From JAJFHI01 sp050633705 (GTDB taxonomy: Bacteria; Pseudomonadota; Alphaproteobacteria; Rhizobiales; Hyphomicrobiaceae): a DNA stretch of 64,000 nucleotides. The notes under the pieces are model-generated. The model ran no database searches. It was not told where the DNA came from and worked only from the letters and a program-made list of their open reading frames with translations. The stretch spans positions 1 to 64,000 of the forward strand of contig JBOEGZ010000001.1 in NCBI GenBank assembly GCA_050633705.1, given 5' to 3'. A program made the translations under genes and the position numbers. The number at the start of each line of letters is the position of its first letter. Position 1 is the first letter of the stretch. This document shows, in pieces, positions 36,555 through 45,357 of this stretch.

Positions 36555-37358
36555 ATGCTTCTGTTCGACAGAGTTGCAATTGTTACAGGTGGGGCACAAG
36601 GTACTGGCCGCGCCATCGTCGAGCGTTTGTCGCGAGAAGGCGCCAAGGTCATAATCGCGGATATTGCCGATTCCGAAGGAGGCGTGCTGGCTGGCGCGAT
36701 TACGGCAACCGGACGTGAAGCGGTATACCGACACGTCAATGTTGCAACTCGCCTTGACGTCCACAACCTCGTTACCGTTGCAACGGAAACATATGGTCAT
36801 ATCGATATCTTAGTGAACAACGCTGGGACGATTGATGACGTGGCGTTTCTTGAGTTGGACGAGCCAGAATTTGACCGAGTTTTGCAAACCAACCTCAAGG
36901 GTACGTTTCTGGTAACACAAGCCGTGGCGCGACAGATGGTGAGACAGCGCCGGGATGATCCGGATCGAGGGCCCGGTGCAATTGTCAACGTAAGTTCGAT
37001 AAATGCACGCTATGGACTTGGCGACAATGTCGCCTATGCGGTCTCAAAAGGCGGGCAGATATCGCTCACAAAGTCGATGGCTGTCGCATTGGCGCCAGAA
37101 AACATTCGCGTGAACGCCGTTGGTGTTGGTGCAATTGAAAGTGATGGTTCTGAGGCACTGCTTCATAATAAGTATGGGGTTGAAGCAACGTTAGCGCAGA
37201 CACCACTTGGACGCCTTGGCACGTCAGAGGAAATTGCTGCGGCAGTGGTTTGGCTTGCAAGTGAAGAAGCAAGCTATCTTACCGGTACGACGCTTTGGGC
37301 TGATGGTGGGCGCATTGCGACGGGCGTTGTAAATGATCGCACGAACTCTAAATCCTAA
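36555..37358 (+). CDS. SDR family oxidoreductase
   Basis: Short-chain dehydrogenase of 267 aa. VAIVTGGAQGTGRAI is the cofactor site, NNAGTIDD the second motif, and NVSSINARYGLGDNVAYAVSK supplies the catalytic Ser, Tyr and Lys. IADIADSEGG after strand 2 has the Asp that favours NAD over NADP. The start is the ATG at 36555 (GGGATTGG upstream); a TTG at 36540 opens the frame. The substrate is not known; it may be transcribed with prpE or alone. Confidence 0.88.
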   Translation: MLLFDRVAIVTGGAQGTGRAIVERLSREGAKVIIADIADSEGGVLAGAITATGREAVYRHVNVATRLDVHNLVTVATETYGHIDILVNNAGTIDDVAFLELDEPEFDRVLQTNLKGTFLVTQAVARQMVRQRRDDPDRGPGAIVNVSSINARYGLGDNVAYAVSKGGQISLTKSMAVALAPENIRVNAVGVGAIESDGSEALLHNKYGVEATLAQTPLGRLGTSEEIAAAVVWLASEEASYLTGTTLWADGGRIATGVVNDRTNSKS

Positions 37359-37455
37359 ACTTGAGCAGGCAAGGCTTCGCACACGAGCTCTGCTTAACAG
37401 TTCACAGTCATGACAAGATACGGTGCCTTCGCCAGCGTTCTCGTAGAACCGCACA

Positions 37456-37902
37456 CTAGTGTGGGAAGTAAATCTGAATTTTCATTTTGATGAGCTCGGG
37501 AAACAAAACCTCAAGCACCTGGCCAATACCCCATAACACGGCAATTAATAGGATCAGGGCTGGTATTGCTGCAAAGACAGCTTTGACGAAAAACATCGAT
37601 AAGTGACCAAACGGGATATCGAGATGTGTAACGGACGTCTCTCCATATGCGTTGGTGTTTGCATGGCTGTTGCTTGATGCGACACCAGAGGACCGGTCTG
37701 CATGTGCGTCAGGTGTTATCGGTGCCAGGGCGTCAGGTGAGATGCTGGGGGCTGCTGGTTTGCGTTGTGAGGCGCCTTGAGTTTTTGCCGCCGCTTCGCG
37801 CTGGGCTTGTTCGCGCTCTTCGCGTGCACGCCTTAAAGTGCGCGGCAAATCATCTGGGCCATCATCGGCAGATAGCGGGTAATTCGTCCCAGTCATCGTC
37901 AT
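37456..37902 (-). CDS. Hypothetical single-pass membrane protein
   Basis: A 148-aa protein with a disordered, charged N-terminal half (LRRAREEREQAQREAAAK, then Pro/Ser/Ala text) and one hydrophobic helix near the C-terminus (about residues 105 to 130, MFFVKAVFAAIPALILLIAVLWGIG). AAAGG lies upstream of the ATG. It probably is a C-tail-anchored cytoplasmic protein. I do not recognise a family. Confidence 0.65.
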   Translation of the reverse strand: MTMTGTNYPLSADDGPDDLPRTLRRAREEREQAQREAAAKTQGASQRKPAAPSISPDALAPITPDAHADRSSGVASSNSHANTNAYGETSVTHLDIPFGHLSMFFVKAVFAAIPALILLIAVLWGIGQVLEVLFPELIKMKIQIYFPH

Positions 37903-38161
37903 TGATACCTTTCAAAGATTGCCGGCGTCATTTGGGCTGTAGGCGGCGACAGCTCTGTTATCTCGGCCAATTTTGAATTCAAGGCCGGTCCGCTAAGCAG
38001 GCCTCTTGTGAGTAACTGGCTGCCAATCACGCTCAGCATGCCAAATGCTTCAATCCGTTCGCCACATTTGCAATTTCGCGAAGCCAGATGATGCTCTATC
38101 TGTGTTCTTGAGATAGTACTGCTTTGCGCCGCTAATTTGACGAACAACTGGGAGAGCCCGT

Positions 38162-38692
38162 GTGACTGACCTTAAATCACTGATTCGTACGATACCGGAC
38201 TACCCGAAACCCGGCATCATGTTTCGAGATGTAACCACGCTTTTTGCCGATCCGGCAGGCTTTAAGGCAACGATTGCTCAGCTTGTCGAGAAGTATCGCA
38301 TGCAACCTGTTGATGCTGTTGCAGGAATTGAGGCGCGCGGCTTTATTCTTGGTGGAGCTGTTGCCGATCATCTGGGGTGTGGATTTATTCCGATCCGCAA
38401 GAAAGGAAAGCTTCCTTGGAAAACTCACGCCATGGAGTACACGCTGGAATATGGCACGGATGTGATTGAGGTTCACGAGGATGCCATTTCAAAAGGCGAA
38501 CGGATTTTGATCGTCGATGACCTGATCGCCACGGGCGGTACAGCCGAAGCTGCCGTCAAACTCGTGCGCCAGTCTGGTGGTGAGGTGGTCGGCACAGCAT
38601 TCGTGATCGATCTGCCCGAGCTTGGCGGCATCAAAAAGCTTGAAGCGCTCGGTGTTGAAAGTGAAGTTCTGGTCGCATTTTCAGGACATTGA
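38162..38692 (+). CDS. apt: Adenine phosphoribosyltransferase
   Basis: Salvages adenine to AMP with PRPP. The 176-aa protein begins with SLIRTIPDYPKPGIMFRDVTTL, the Apt signature, and has the PRPP loop ILIVDDLIATGGTAEAA. It starts at a GTG with GGGAG upstream. mtnA and an aldolase follow on the same strand; since methylthioadenosine breakdown releases adenine, the three fit one salvage pathway. Confidence 0.97.
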   Translation: MTDLKSLIRTIPDYPKPGIMFRDVTTLFADPAGFKATIAQLVEKYRMQPVDAVAGIEARGFILGGAVADHLGCGFIPIRKKGKLPWKTHAMEYTLEYGTDVIEVHEDAISKGERILIVDDLIATGGTAEAAVKLVRQSGGEVVGTAFVIDLPELGGIKKLEALGVESEVLVAFSGH

Positions 38693-38694
38693 TT

Positions 38695-38718
38695 TGGGAC
38701 TTGGGACTTGGGACTGGG
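38695..38718. repeat. Short tandem heptamer repeat
   Basis: Three consecutive copies of GGGACTT (the last ending GGGACTG) lie right after the apt stop. This is a simple slippage-type repeat between apt and mtnA; it does not form a stable hairpin by itself. Confidence 0.75.
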
Positions 38719-38778
38719 CCCAATGACCTGGGTGAAACAGACGGCGTGGGTCAATGGCGGGTTTAAGAGGACGACGAG

Positions 38779-39870
38779 ATGAAAATTAATGGCCGGCCGT
38801 ATCGGACAATTTGGCGTCATGACGATGGCTGGCGCATCGAGATCATTGATCAAACAAAACTGCCGCATGAGTTTAAAACCGTGACGCTTGCGACGCTTGA
38901 TGATGCTGCTTACGCCATCCTTGCCATGTTGGTTCGGGGTGCGCCATTGATTGGCGCAACGGCTGCTTACGGCGTCTGTTTGGCGTTGCGCACTGATGCA
39001 TCCGATGCTGCGTTAGATGCCGCGATCGAAGAATTGGTGAAACAGCGACCAACGGCGATTAATTTGCGCTGGGCGTTGAATGAAATGGACAAAGCGGTGC
39101 GCCATTTGTCGCCCGAAGAGCGCGTCGCTGCGGCCTATCAGCGAGCTGATGCCATTTGCGAGGAGGATGTTGAAACCAATCGCATGATCGGTGTGAACGG
39201 CCTGTCGATTATCGAAAAGATCGCGGCCCAAAAGGGGCCTGGCAAGCCGGTCAACGTATTGACCCATTGTAACGCGGGGTGGCTTGCAACAGTGGACTGG
39301 GGAACGGCAACATCACCGATCTATCAAGCCTTCGATAAAGGAATTGACGTTCATGTCTGGGTTGATGAAACACGGCCGCGCAATCAGGGCGCAGCATTGA
39401 CCGCTTACGAATTAGGCAGTCATGGCGTGGCGCACAAAATCATCGTCGACAATGCTGGTGGCCACTATATGCAGCACGGCGATGTTGACGTTGTCATCGT
39501 TGGCACAGATCGCGTGACGGCAAACGGCGATGTCGTCAATAAAATTGGCACCTATCTCAAAGCCCTTGCCGCGCGCGACAACAATGTGCCGTTTTATGTC
39601 ACGCTGCCATTTTCAACAATTGACTGGGCCTTGGATGACGGCATGGGCGTGCCGATTGAGGAGCGCGGGCAAGATGAAGTGTTGTCGATGCGCGGGCGGC
39701 TGCCAGACGGCACAGTAACATCGGTTGAAATTGCCGCCGCCAATTCTCCTGCAGGAAATCCGGCATTTGATGTGACGCCAGCGCGCTTGGTCACGGGGCT
39801 CATCACCGAACGGGGCGTGTGTGAGGCAAGCATGGAAGGTCTGAAGGGCCTTTATCCGGAGCATGCCTGA
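38779..39870 (+). CDS. mtnA: S-methyl-5-thioribose-1-phosphate isomerase
   Basis: Converts methylthioribose 1-phosphate to methylthioribulose 1-phosphate in methylthioadenosine salvage. The 363-aa protein has GAPLIGATAAYGVCLAL, the catalytic Cys in THCNAGWLATVDWGTA (about residue 164) and the catalytic Asp in VGTDRVTANGDVVNKIGTY (about 244). GAGG precedes the ATG. The stop overlaps the start of the aldolase gene by one base (TGATG), indicating coupling. Confidence 0.96.
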   Translation: MKINGRPYRTIWRHDDGWRIEIIDQTKLPHEFKTVTLATLDDAAYAILAMLVRGAPLIGATAAYGVCLALRTDASDAALDAAIEELVKQRPTAINLRWALNEMDKAVRHLSPEERVAAAYQRADAICEEDVETNRMIGVNGLSIIEKIAAQKGPGKPVNVLTHCNAGWLATVDWGTATSPIYQAFDKGIDVHVWVDETRPRNQGAALTAYELGSHGVAHKIIVDNAGGHYMQHGDVDVVIVGTDRVTANGDVVNKIGTYLKALAARDNNVPFYVTLPFSTIDWALDDGMGVPIEERGQDEVLSMRGRLPDGTVTSVEIAAANSPAGNPAFDVTPARLVTGLITERGVCEASMEGLKGLYPEHA

Positions 39871-40601
39871 TGGCGAAGGGAAAAAAAGCAAAGGACAAAG
39901 CCGATAAATCCAAAACGGTAAAACGCTCTAGGATGGCGCCGGCAGCCAAGTCCGTTGAAAACCAGGTGCGCCGCAGTGTCATCGAAACGGCGCGGGCCAT
40001 GAGTGATCTGGGGCTGACACCTGGCCTGTCGGGCAATGTGTCGTGCCGGTTTGGCAAGGGGATGTTAATCACGCCGTCCGGTCTAGCTTATGCGACCTTA
40101 AAGCCGTCTGATATTGCCTTTGTCAACCACGATGGTTCGTTTGATGAGAAACGTCCAAAGCCCTCCAGTGAATGGCGGTTTCACTTATCGGTTTACGCCG
40201 CGCGACCAGATGTTGGCGCGGTGGTGCACACGCATTCGATGCACGCGACCGTGTTGGCAGCGGCTCACAAGCCGATCCCAGCGTTTCATTACATGGTGGC
40301 GGTGGCAGGCGGCAATGACATTCCGCTGGTGCCGTATGCTGCGTTTGGAACTGAGGAGCTGGCTGCTTACGTCGCAGCAGGTGTCAGTGAACGCGAAGCT
40401 TGCTTGATGGCGAACCACGGACAGATTGCGGTCGGGCCAACGCTGACGGCGGCGCTTGATATGGCGGCTGAAGTCGAAGAGCTTGCGGAGCAATATTACA
40501 AAGTGCTGGCGATTGATGGCGTCCACTTGCTTGATGGCGAGCAGATGGTCGACGTGTTGGAGCGGTTTAAAAGCTACCGCGCGAGCGCTCAGAAGGGGTG
40601 A
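39870..40601 (+). CDS. Class II aldolase/adducin family protein
   Basis: A 243-aa zinc-dependent protein of the AraD/FucA/MtnB family with a Lys-rich N-terminal extension of about 30 residues. Zinc ligands are visible in VVHTHSMHATVLAAAHKP (H120, H122) and a third His in MANHGQIAVG; GLSGNVSCR is the phosphate-binding start. Being coupled to mtnA, its substrate is probably methylthioribulose 1-phosphate. It would then be either MtnB (dehydratase of the methionine salvage pathway) or an Ald2-type aldolase (DHAP shunt); the sequence seen here does not decide. Confidence 0.88.
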   Translation: MAKGKKAKDKADKSKTVKRSRMAPAAKSVENQVRRSVIETARAMSDLGLTPGLSGNVSCRFGKGMLITPSGLAYATLKPSDIAFVNHDGSFDEKRPKPSSEWRFHLSVYAARPDVGAVVHTHSMHATVLAAAHKPIPAFHYMVAVAGGNDIPLVPYAAFGTEELAAYVAAGVSEREACLMANHGQIAVGPTLTAALDMAAEVEELAEQYYKVLAIDGVHLLDGEQMVDVLERFKSYRASAQKG

Positions 40602-40771
40602 GAGGCGGCGACCGCTGTTTCATCCCGGTTCTGTTTGGTGTCATTGTGCGCAATTTAATAAATCAACAAATTCGCACTATTCGTCTGTACAACTACAACC
40701 TCTAGCGGCATAGTTAACGCCATGCGCGAAGGCCCGCGCAGTGTGGTAGTGCGTGTTTGGGGGTATGAGTT

Positions 40772-42034
40772 GTGGAGTTGCTTGCGGTTGAGTGGGGTAG
40801 TTTTACTTCCTTTTGGAGTCAAATTTCATCGGGCGATTCTATACTCACTCAAGTCTCAACTGTGTTTGGCGCTGCCATGGCATTTATTAGCATTGGATTC
40901 TTGGGCGGGCGTTTCTTTCAAAAGATTATGGATCCCCTTCCGGCCAAACTCGATGCAGACTTGAAGGCGTCCAAGAAAAAGCTCGAGAACTTAGCAGAGA
41001 ATTCACAGTCTGAACTTCAAAATTCGAAAACCCAAACTCAGAACGCCCGCAAACAAATTAGAGAGTTGAAAGGGCGGTTGACACGATATGAGAACATCCG
41101 TGAACGATTGCTTTCCGATGAAATTGATCTTTGGGGTGTTGCGCCACCTGAGCCGCCACAAGGTTTTCAAGATAGGTTAAAAAACTCGCGAACCAAGATA
41201 ATTGCAATTGCGAATTTGAAGGGTGGTGTTGGCAAAACAACGTTAGCTTCGAATTTAATTGCCTATATGGAACAGGAAGCAAAAAAGCGCGTTCTGGCAA
41301 TTGATCTCGACTATCAGGGTTCACTTTCCTCAGCACTGATACAAGCTGCTGGATTGGATTTCTCGGGTTCAACAGTTGATGATTTTCTTTCGGGCGCGCG
41401 TTGCGGTGAAGATATTCCGCTTGTCGCTAAATCGCTAAATCCAGCAATGCCTGACGCAAGTATTTTAACGTCTGCCTATCAACTAGCTCAACTTGAAAAC
41501 AAACTTATGTTGCGGTGGCTGCTTGGTGAAGTGGATGGCGATATTCGCTATAATTTGGGACAGGCACTGGTATCGGATGAGGTCCAAAACGCCTTTGACA
41601 TTGTGATTATAGATTGTCCACCAAGGCTGACCACTGCGGGGATCAATGCTATTTGTGCCGCGCACCAACTGATCGTTCCAACGGTGCCGGATTCGATGTC
41701 TTCAGAAGCGGTTGGGCGCTTCGCAAATCAAATCAAATCACTAAAAGGAAATTTGAACCCGGAATTGAAATTTGCGGGCGTCGTGTTGAATCTTGCCCAG
41801 CAACGAGACCTGAAACCTCACGAGGAAGCAGCGGTTTCTGCGATAAGGCAAGATTTGTTGCGGCAAGGACTTGAGCCGCACATATTTAAACGCCATATCC
41901 CAAGAACGGCTTCGGTTGCAGGTGTTGCGGGCACAGATGTCGCATATCTCCGAAACGCAAACTTCCGAACTGGCGTTATGAAGCAACTCGGTGATGAAGT
42001 GGCGGCCCGGGTCTGGTTTGAGGAAGCGGCATGA
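40772..42034 (+). CDS. Membrane-anchored ParA/MinD-like P-loop ATPase
   Basis: A 420-aa protein with unusual architecture. Residues about 25 to 49 are a hydrophobic helix (STVFGAAMAFISIGFLGG). Residues 60 to 118 are a charged coiled coil (KKKLENLAENSQSELQNSK...). A ParA-type ATPase follows: deviant Walker A KGGVGKTT (150-157) with the signature lysine, LAIDLDYQGSLS as the A' motif, and VIIDCPPRL as Walker B. ParA proteins normally lack a membrane anchor. The start is a GTG at 40772 with GGGGGT upstream. Its TGA overlaps the ATG of a 59-aa gene. Not the chromosomal ParA: no ParB or parS is adjacent. Function unknown. Confidence 0.85.
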   Translation: MELLAVEWGSFTSFWSQISSGDSILTQVSTVFGAAMAFISIGFLGGRFFQKIMDPLPAKLDADLKASKKKLENLAENSQSELQNSKTQTQNARKQIRELKGRLTRYENIRERLLSDEIDLWGVAPPEPPQGFQDRLKNSRTKIIAIANLKGGVGKTTLASNLIAYMEQEAKKRVLAIDLDYQGSLSSALIQAAGLDFSGSTVDDFLSGARCGEDIPLVAKSLNPAMPDASILTSAYQLAQLENKLMLRWLLGEVDGDIRYNLGQALVSDEVQNAFDIVIIDCPPRLTTAGINAICAAHQLIVPTVPDSMSSEAVGRFANQIKSLKGNLNPELKFAGVVLNLAQQRDLKPHEEAAVSAIRQDLLRQGLEPHIFKRHIPRTASVAGVAGTDVAYLRNANFRTGVMKQLGDEVAARVWFEEAA

Positions 42035-42210
42035 AAATCAGCCAATTCAGAGACGTATTGGAGAAGTTTGCCGCGCTCCACAGTGGTAATGCGGATGCGC
42101 AGAAGAGCAAAGCACTATCGCGCCTTGCGGAGCAGCTACAACCTTTTGATCGAAAAACTGTGAAAATGTTTGTGAAGCAACATCAGAAAAATGCGACTCG
42201 CGATACGTAG
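42031..42210 (+). CDS. 59-aa protein coupled to the ParA-like gene
   Basis: A short gene whose ATG overlaps the stop of the ParA-like gene (ATGA), so its translation is probably coupled. The product begins MKISQFRDVLEKFAALHSG and continues with NADAQKSKALSRLAEQL, a charged helical sequence with no signal or membrane segment. Its N-terminal 40 residues match the start of the next gene's product (see findings). I recognise no named family. The overlap, the frame integrity and the paralogy make it likely to be real. Confidence 0.75.
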   Translation: MKISQFRDVLEKFAALHSGNADAQKSKALSRLAEQLQPFDRKTVKMFVKQHQKNATRDT

Positions 42211-42283
42211 AAGACTGTTGAGATTGCCGTCGGCAGATTTAGCGTCTGGTATCTAACCTTGGCGCAAAAAAAGGCCATTGAGA

Positions 42284-42754
42284 ATGCAAGTTAAACAGCT
42301 CATCGACGTCCTTACGGAGATACAAGAAATTTATCTGGCTGCAGATGCGAAGAAGGCTGCGTCAGACGTGGAGGAATTTCTCACAATTTTCGACGGCGTA
42401 GAAGAAATGACTCTCGATGAATTCTATTCTGAGTTGGAAAAACTTCATACGCCAACAAAAAGTGCCAAACGACCGAAGCACACGCATGTCAACGATATAA
42501 TCGTCGAGAGGTACGTAAAGGAGCTGCGAACCGCAGAATTGGATAAAGAGGCATTCACGAAGGTTTTTGATGAGCTGCAAACTGATGCCAAGGTTCGCAA
42601 ACTAGAACTTGACAATATTCAGCACCAGTACATTGGTGGTAAGAAAATCGCGGCGAGCAAGAAGAAAGCGCTTGAAGCAATCCAAAAATGGTTCAATCAG
42701 CGCCGGTACCAGGCAGATGCTATTGAAGAAGCAGGAAAAGCTAGGCCGTGGTAA
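42284..42754 (+). CDS. 156-aa partner protein of the ParA-like cassette
   Basis: A soluble, highly charged helical protein beginning MQVKQLIDVLTEIQEIYLA. The first 45 residues share the pattern M...Q..DVL...ADA.K with the preceding 59-aa protein. The C-terminal two thirds (HVNDIIVERYVKELRTAELD onward) are Lys/Glu-rich and helical. AAGG lies upstream of the ATG; a TTG at 42278 only extends the frame. It follows the 59-aa gene by 73 bases on the same strand. Family not recognised. Confidence 0.72.
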   Translation: MQVKQLIDVLTEIQEIYLAADAKKAASDVEEFLTIFDGVEEMTLDEFYSELEKLHTPTKSAKRPKHTHVNDIIVERYVKELRTAELDKEAFTKVFDELQTDAKVRKLELDNIQHQYIGGKKIAASKKKALEAIQKWFNQRRYQADAIEEAGKARPW

Positions 42755-42852
42755 CATGCATGGTTGTTCTGGTTAGCATGAAAATTTTCACGGCTGATTT
42801 TGAAGCTCGCGCGTAATACGTCACCGTTCAAACGGTCTTTGCCCCTCCAAAA

Positions 42853-43551
42853 TCAACCGTTCCCGAGAGCCTTGACATAGTCATGCATGGCCGTGGATGT
42901 TCGCGTGGCGAGTTGGCGATAAAAGAGGACTGCGGCCATGACAAGTGTCGCAATTACACAGGCAATCGGCGAGATAAACATAAAGAGTGCCGCTGCTGCA
43001 TAATAATAGCCGCGAATGCCAAAATTAAAGCTCTTGATGGCTTCGCCTAACACAGTGGCTGTGCTTTCAACCAGGCGATCCTGTTCAGGGTGGTTGTCGC
43101 TTTCGCGCGGCAGTCCCCCGATCAACACAACGGTGTAAATGAGTTTGCGCAGCGTATAAGTGAAGGTGAAAAAACTGATCGCCAGTACGGTCGTAACAAA
43201 CATTACCTCCAAGGCAAAAAATTCGATACTGACATTGGAAATCATCGGCAACTTGGTCAACGTTACGTGTGTGGCATCCAAATTCGCTAACAAAGAAATG
43301 ACACCCGCCAAGACAAGCAGTGTCGCTGAGCCAAAAAATGCTGCCGAATTTACCGTGTGCCCAAGTAGGATTGCATCGTAGGGATTTCCTTCGCGCCGAG
43401 TGACCTGACTAATCCATTGTCGACGCACCATGTTGAGCTGGGAGTTGAGTGTGCCAGAGGCGAAGAGGCGCAAAATGAGCGCGTGTCCGAACCAAGCCAC
43501 GAGTAGGAAGATCGCAGCAAAGATGTGGGTCAGGGTCAGGTCTGGCGGCAT
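42853..43551 (-). CDS. DUF599 membrane protein
   Basis: A 232-aa inner-membrane protein with four to five helices. The N-terminal helix and YHALILR-like segment, NSAAFFGSATLLVLAGVI, FTFTYTLRKLIYTVVLIGGLP and the FNFGIRGYYYAAAALFMFISP block are typical of DUF599. Function is unknown for the family. It marks the end of the ParA cassette and runs convergent to it. Start is a plain ATG at 43551. Confidence 0.88.
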   Translation of the reverse strand: MPPDLTLTHIFAAIFLLVAWFGHALILRLFASGTLNSQLNMVRRQWISQVTRREGNPYDAILLGHTVNSAAFFGSATLLVLAGVISLLANLDATHVTLTKLPMISNVSIEFFALEVMFVTTVLAISFFTFTYTLRKLIYTVVLIGGLPRESDNHPEQDRLVESTATVLGEAIKSFNFGIRGYYYAAAALFMFISPIACVIATLVMAAVLFYRQLATRTSTAMHDYVKALGNG

Positions 43552-43611
43552 GGTGATGTCAAACTCGCGAATTTTAAAGCAGAGGGGGCAAGCGCGCTTC
43601 TTGGCCCCGGT

Positions 43612-44709
43612 TCAATTTGCAAAACGATAATGCATGATGTCGCCGTCCTTTACGACATATTCTTTGCCTTCAAGGCGCATCTTGCCTGCTTCCTTGCAGC
43701 CAGCCTCACCACCCAGAGTAACAAAGTCTTCATAGCCAATGGTTTCAGCGCGTATGAAACCTTTTTCAAAGTCTGTGTGAATGACGCCAGCGGCTTGTGG
43801 CGCTTTCATGCCATTTGTGATGGTCCAGGCGCGGGCTTCTTTCGGGCCGATGGTGAAGTAAGTGACGAGCTCCAAGAGCTGATAGCCAGAGCGAATAAGA
43901 CGATTGAGACCGGGTTCTTCCAAACCCATTTCTTGCAAAAACGCATCGCGTTCATCGACGTCCAATGACGAAAGTTCACTTTCAATTTTTGCTGAGATGA
44001 CGACAGCATCAGCGCCTTCCGCTTCAGCGGCGGCTTTGACCGAATCGGAATAGGCATTGCCTTTGGCAGCGGACGCTTCGTCAACGTTGCAGACATAGAG
44101 GACCGGCTTGGCTGTTAACAGTTGTAACATTTGGAAGGCTTTTTGGTCATCGTTGCTGATGTCTGCCTTGCGCGCGGGTTTGCCGTCACGCAGTGGCTCC
44201 AAGACCTTCTCCAATAATGCGACTTGGGCCTTTGCTTCTTTGTCGCCCGTGCGGGCTTTCTTTTCAACGCCAGCAAGACGCTTTTCACAGCTCTCCAAAT
44301 CCGCCAGCATTAATTCCGTTTCAACAACCTCAGCATCTGCCAGCGGATCAATACGGCCGTCGACGTGGGTAATGTCGTCGTCTTCGAAACAGCGCAACAC
44401 GTAAGCGATCGCATCCACTTCGCGGATGTGCGACAGGAATTTGTTGCCAAGGCCCTCGCCAGTTGAGGCGCCGCGCACGAGACCGGCAATGTCGACGAAT
44501 GTTAGCCGCGTTGGGATGATTTCTTTTGATTGCGCAATTTTGGCCAATTTGTCCAAACGTTCGTCTGGTACGCCAACTTCGCCAACGTTGGGTTCAATCG
44601 TACAAAAGGGATAGTTGGCTGCTTCCGCCTGTGCGGTTGCTGTGAGCGCATTGAATAGCGTCGATTTACCAACGTTGGGCAAGCCAACGATGCCGCATTT
44701 AAATCCCAT
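43612..44709 (-). CDS. ychF: Redox-regulated ATPase YchF (Obg family)
   Basis: Universally conserved translation-associated ATPase of the OBG family. The 365-aa protein has GLPNVGKSTLFNALT (G1), a coiled-coil insertion, VCNVDEASAAKG in place of the GTP-type NKxD motif (accounting for ATP preference) and the C-terminal TGS-like domain with TFFTIGPKEARAWT and HTDFEKGFIRAETI. In many bacteria ychF neighbours pth, which here is over 40 kb away. Start ATG with GAGAG upstream. Confidence 0.97.
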   Translation of the reverse strand: MGFKCGIVGLPNVGKSTLFNALTATAQAEAANYPFCTIEPNVGEVGVPDERLDKLAKIAQSKEIIPTRLTFVDIAGLVRGASTGEGLGNKFLSHIREVDAIAYVLRCFEDDDITHVDGRIDPLADAEVVETELMLADLESCEKRLAGVEKKARTGDKEAKAQVALLEKVLEPLRDGKPARKADISNDDQKAFQMLQLLTAKPVLYVCNVDEASAAKGNAYSDSVKAAAEAEGADAVVISAKIESELSSLDVDERDAFLQEMGLEEPGLNRLIRSGYQLLELVTYFTIGPKEARAWTITNGMKAPQAAGVIHTDFEKGFIRAETIGYEDFVTLGGEAGCKEAGKMRLEGKEYVVKDGDIMHYRFAN

Positions 44710-44877
44710 GAGTGTCTCTCGTTGTTCGTTGTGTCAGGTGTGCAGACAGGCGCCAGGCTGGCCGGTGAAACATAAAGCTCCGACAGGCTGTACGGCGGTT
44801 TGGACCAAATGTGAAGTGTTTGGTCCAGCTGCGCCTTCAGGGTCGACGTTTCGTCGCGGCTTTCGCCCGCGACCGCA

Positions 44878-45357
44878 TTATTCTGCGGCTGCCTTTGCCC
44901 CGACGTCCAGCTCACCACGAATGACATATTTTAGCGTATTGACGATTTCATCCACTGTTTCAGCGACAGCGAGGGCTGCGGCGTCCACTTCCTTTAGGGC
45001 ATGGGCGTGGTTTGGCCCGTGCATAATGATCAACGATTTCCCAAGTGCTGAGGCCATGCCTGCATCGAATGCGGCATTCCATTGCTTGTACTGATCGCCA
45101 AACCGGACGATGACGATATCGGCCCGTTCGATCAGGGTGCGTGTGCGAATGGCGTTCATTTTCGCACCCTTGTGGTCATGCCAGAACTTGTTGGGTTCGG
45201 GGCCGAGAATTTCGACACCGCAGTCATCGGAAAAGCTGTGATTTGTGACGGGTGCAGAAAAGGTTATGGGCAGTTTGGCGTCTCGCACCTGGGCTTCGAT
45301 TTGGTCACGCCAGTCGGTGTGGATTTCGCCTGAGAGATAAATGTTCCATTGCATCAT
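44878..45357 (-). CDS. YtoQ family protein
   Basis: A 159-aa soluble protein of the YtoQ family. The N-terminus MMQWNIYLSGEIHTDWRDQI and the later NKFWHDHKGAKMNAIRTRTLIERADIVIVRFGDQYKQWNAAFDAG are characteristic. It resembles nucleoside 2-deoxyribosyltransferase-like proteins in fold pattern, but YtoQ has no established reaction. It starts at tandem ATGs. Confidence 0.85.
   Translation of the reverse strand: MMQWNIYLSGEIHTDWRDQIEAQVRDAKLPITFSAPVTNHSFSDDCGVEILGPEPNKFWHDHKGAKMNAIRTRTLIERADIVIVRFGDQYKQWNAAFDAGMASALGKSLIIMHGPNHAHALKEVDAAALAVAETVDEIVNTLKYVIRGELDVGAKAAAE

Noticed and set aside
40722..40964. 80-codon frame starting upstream of the ParA-like gene
   Set aside because: It is out of frame with and overlaps the ATPase start; no motif or good Shine-Dalgarno.
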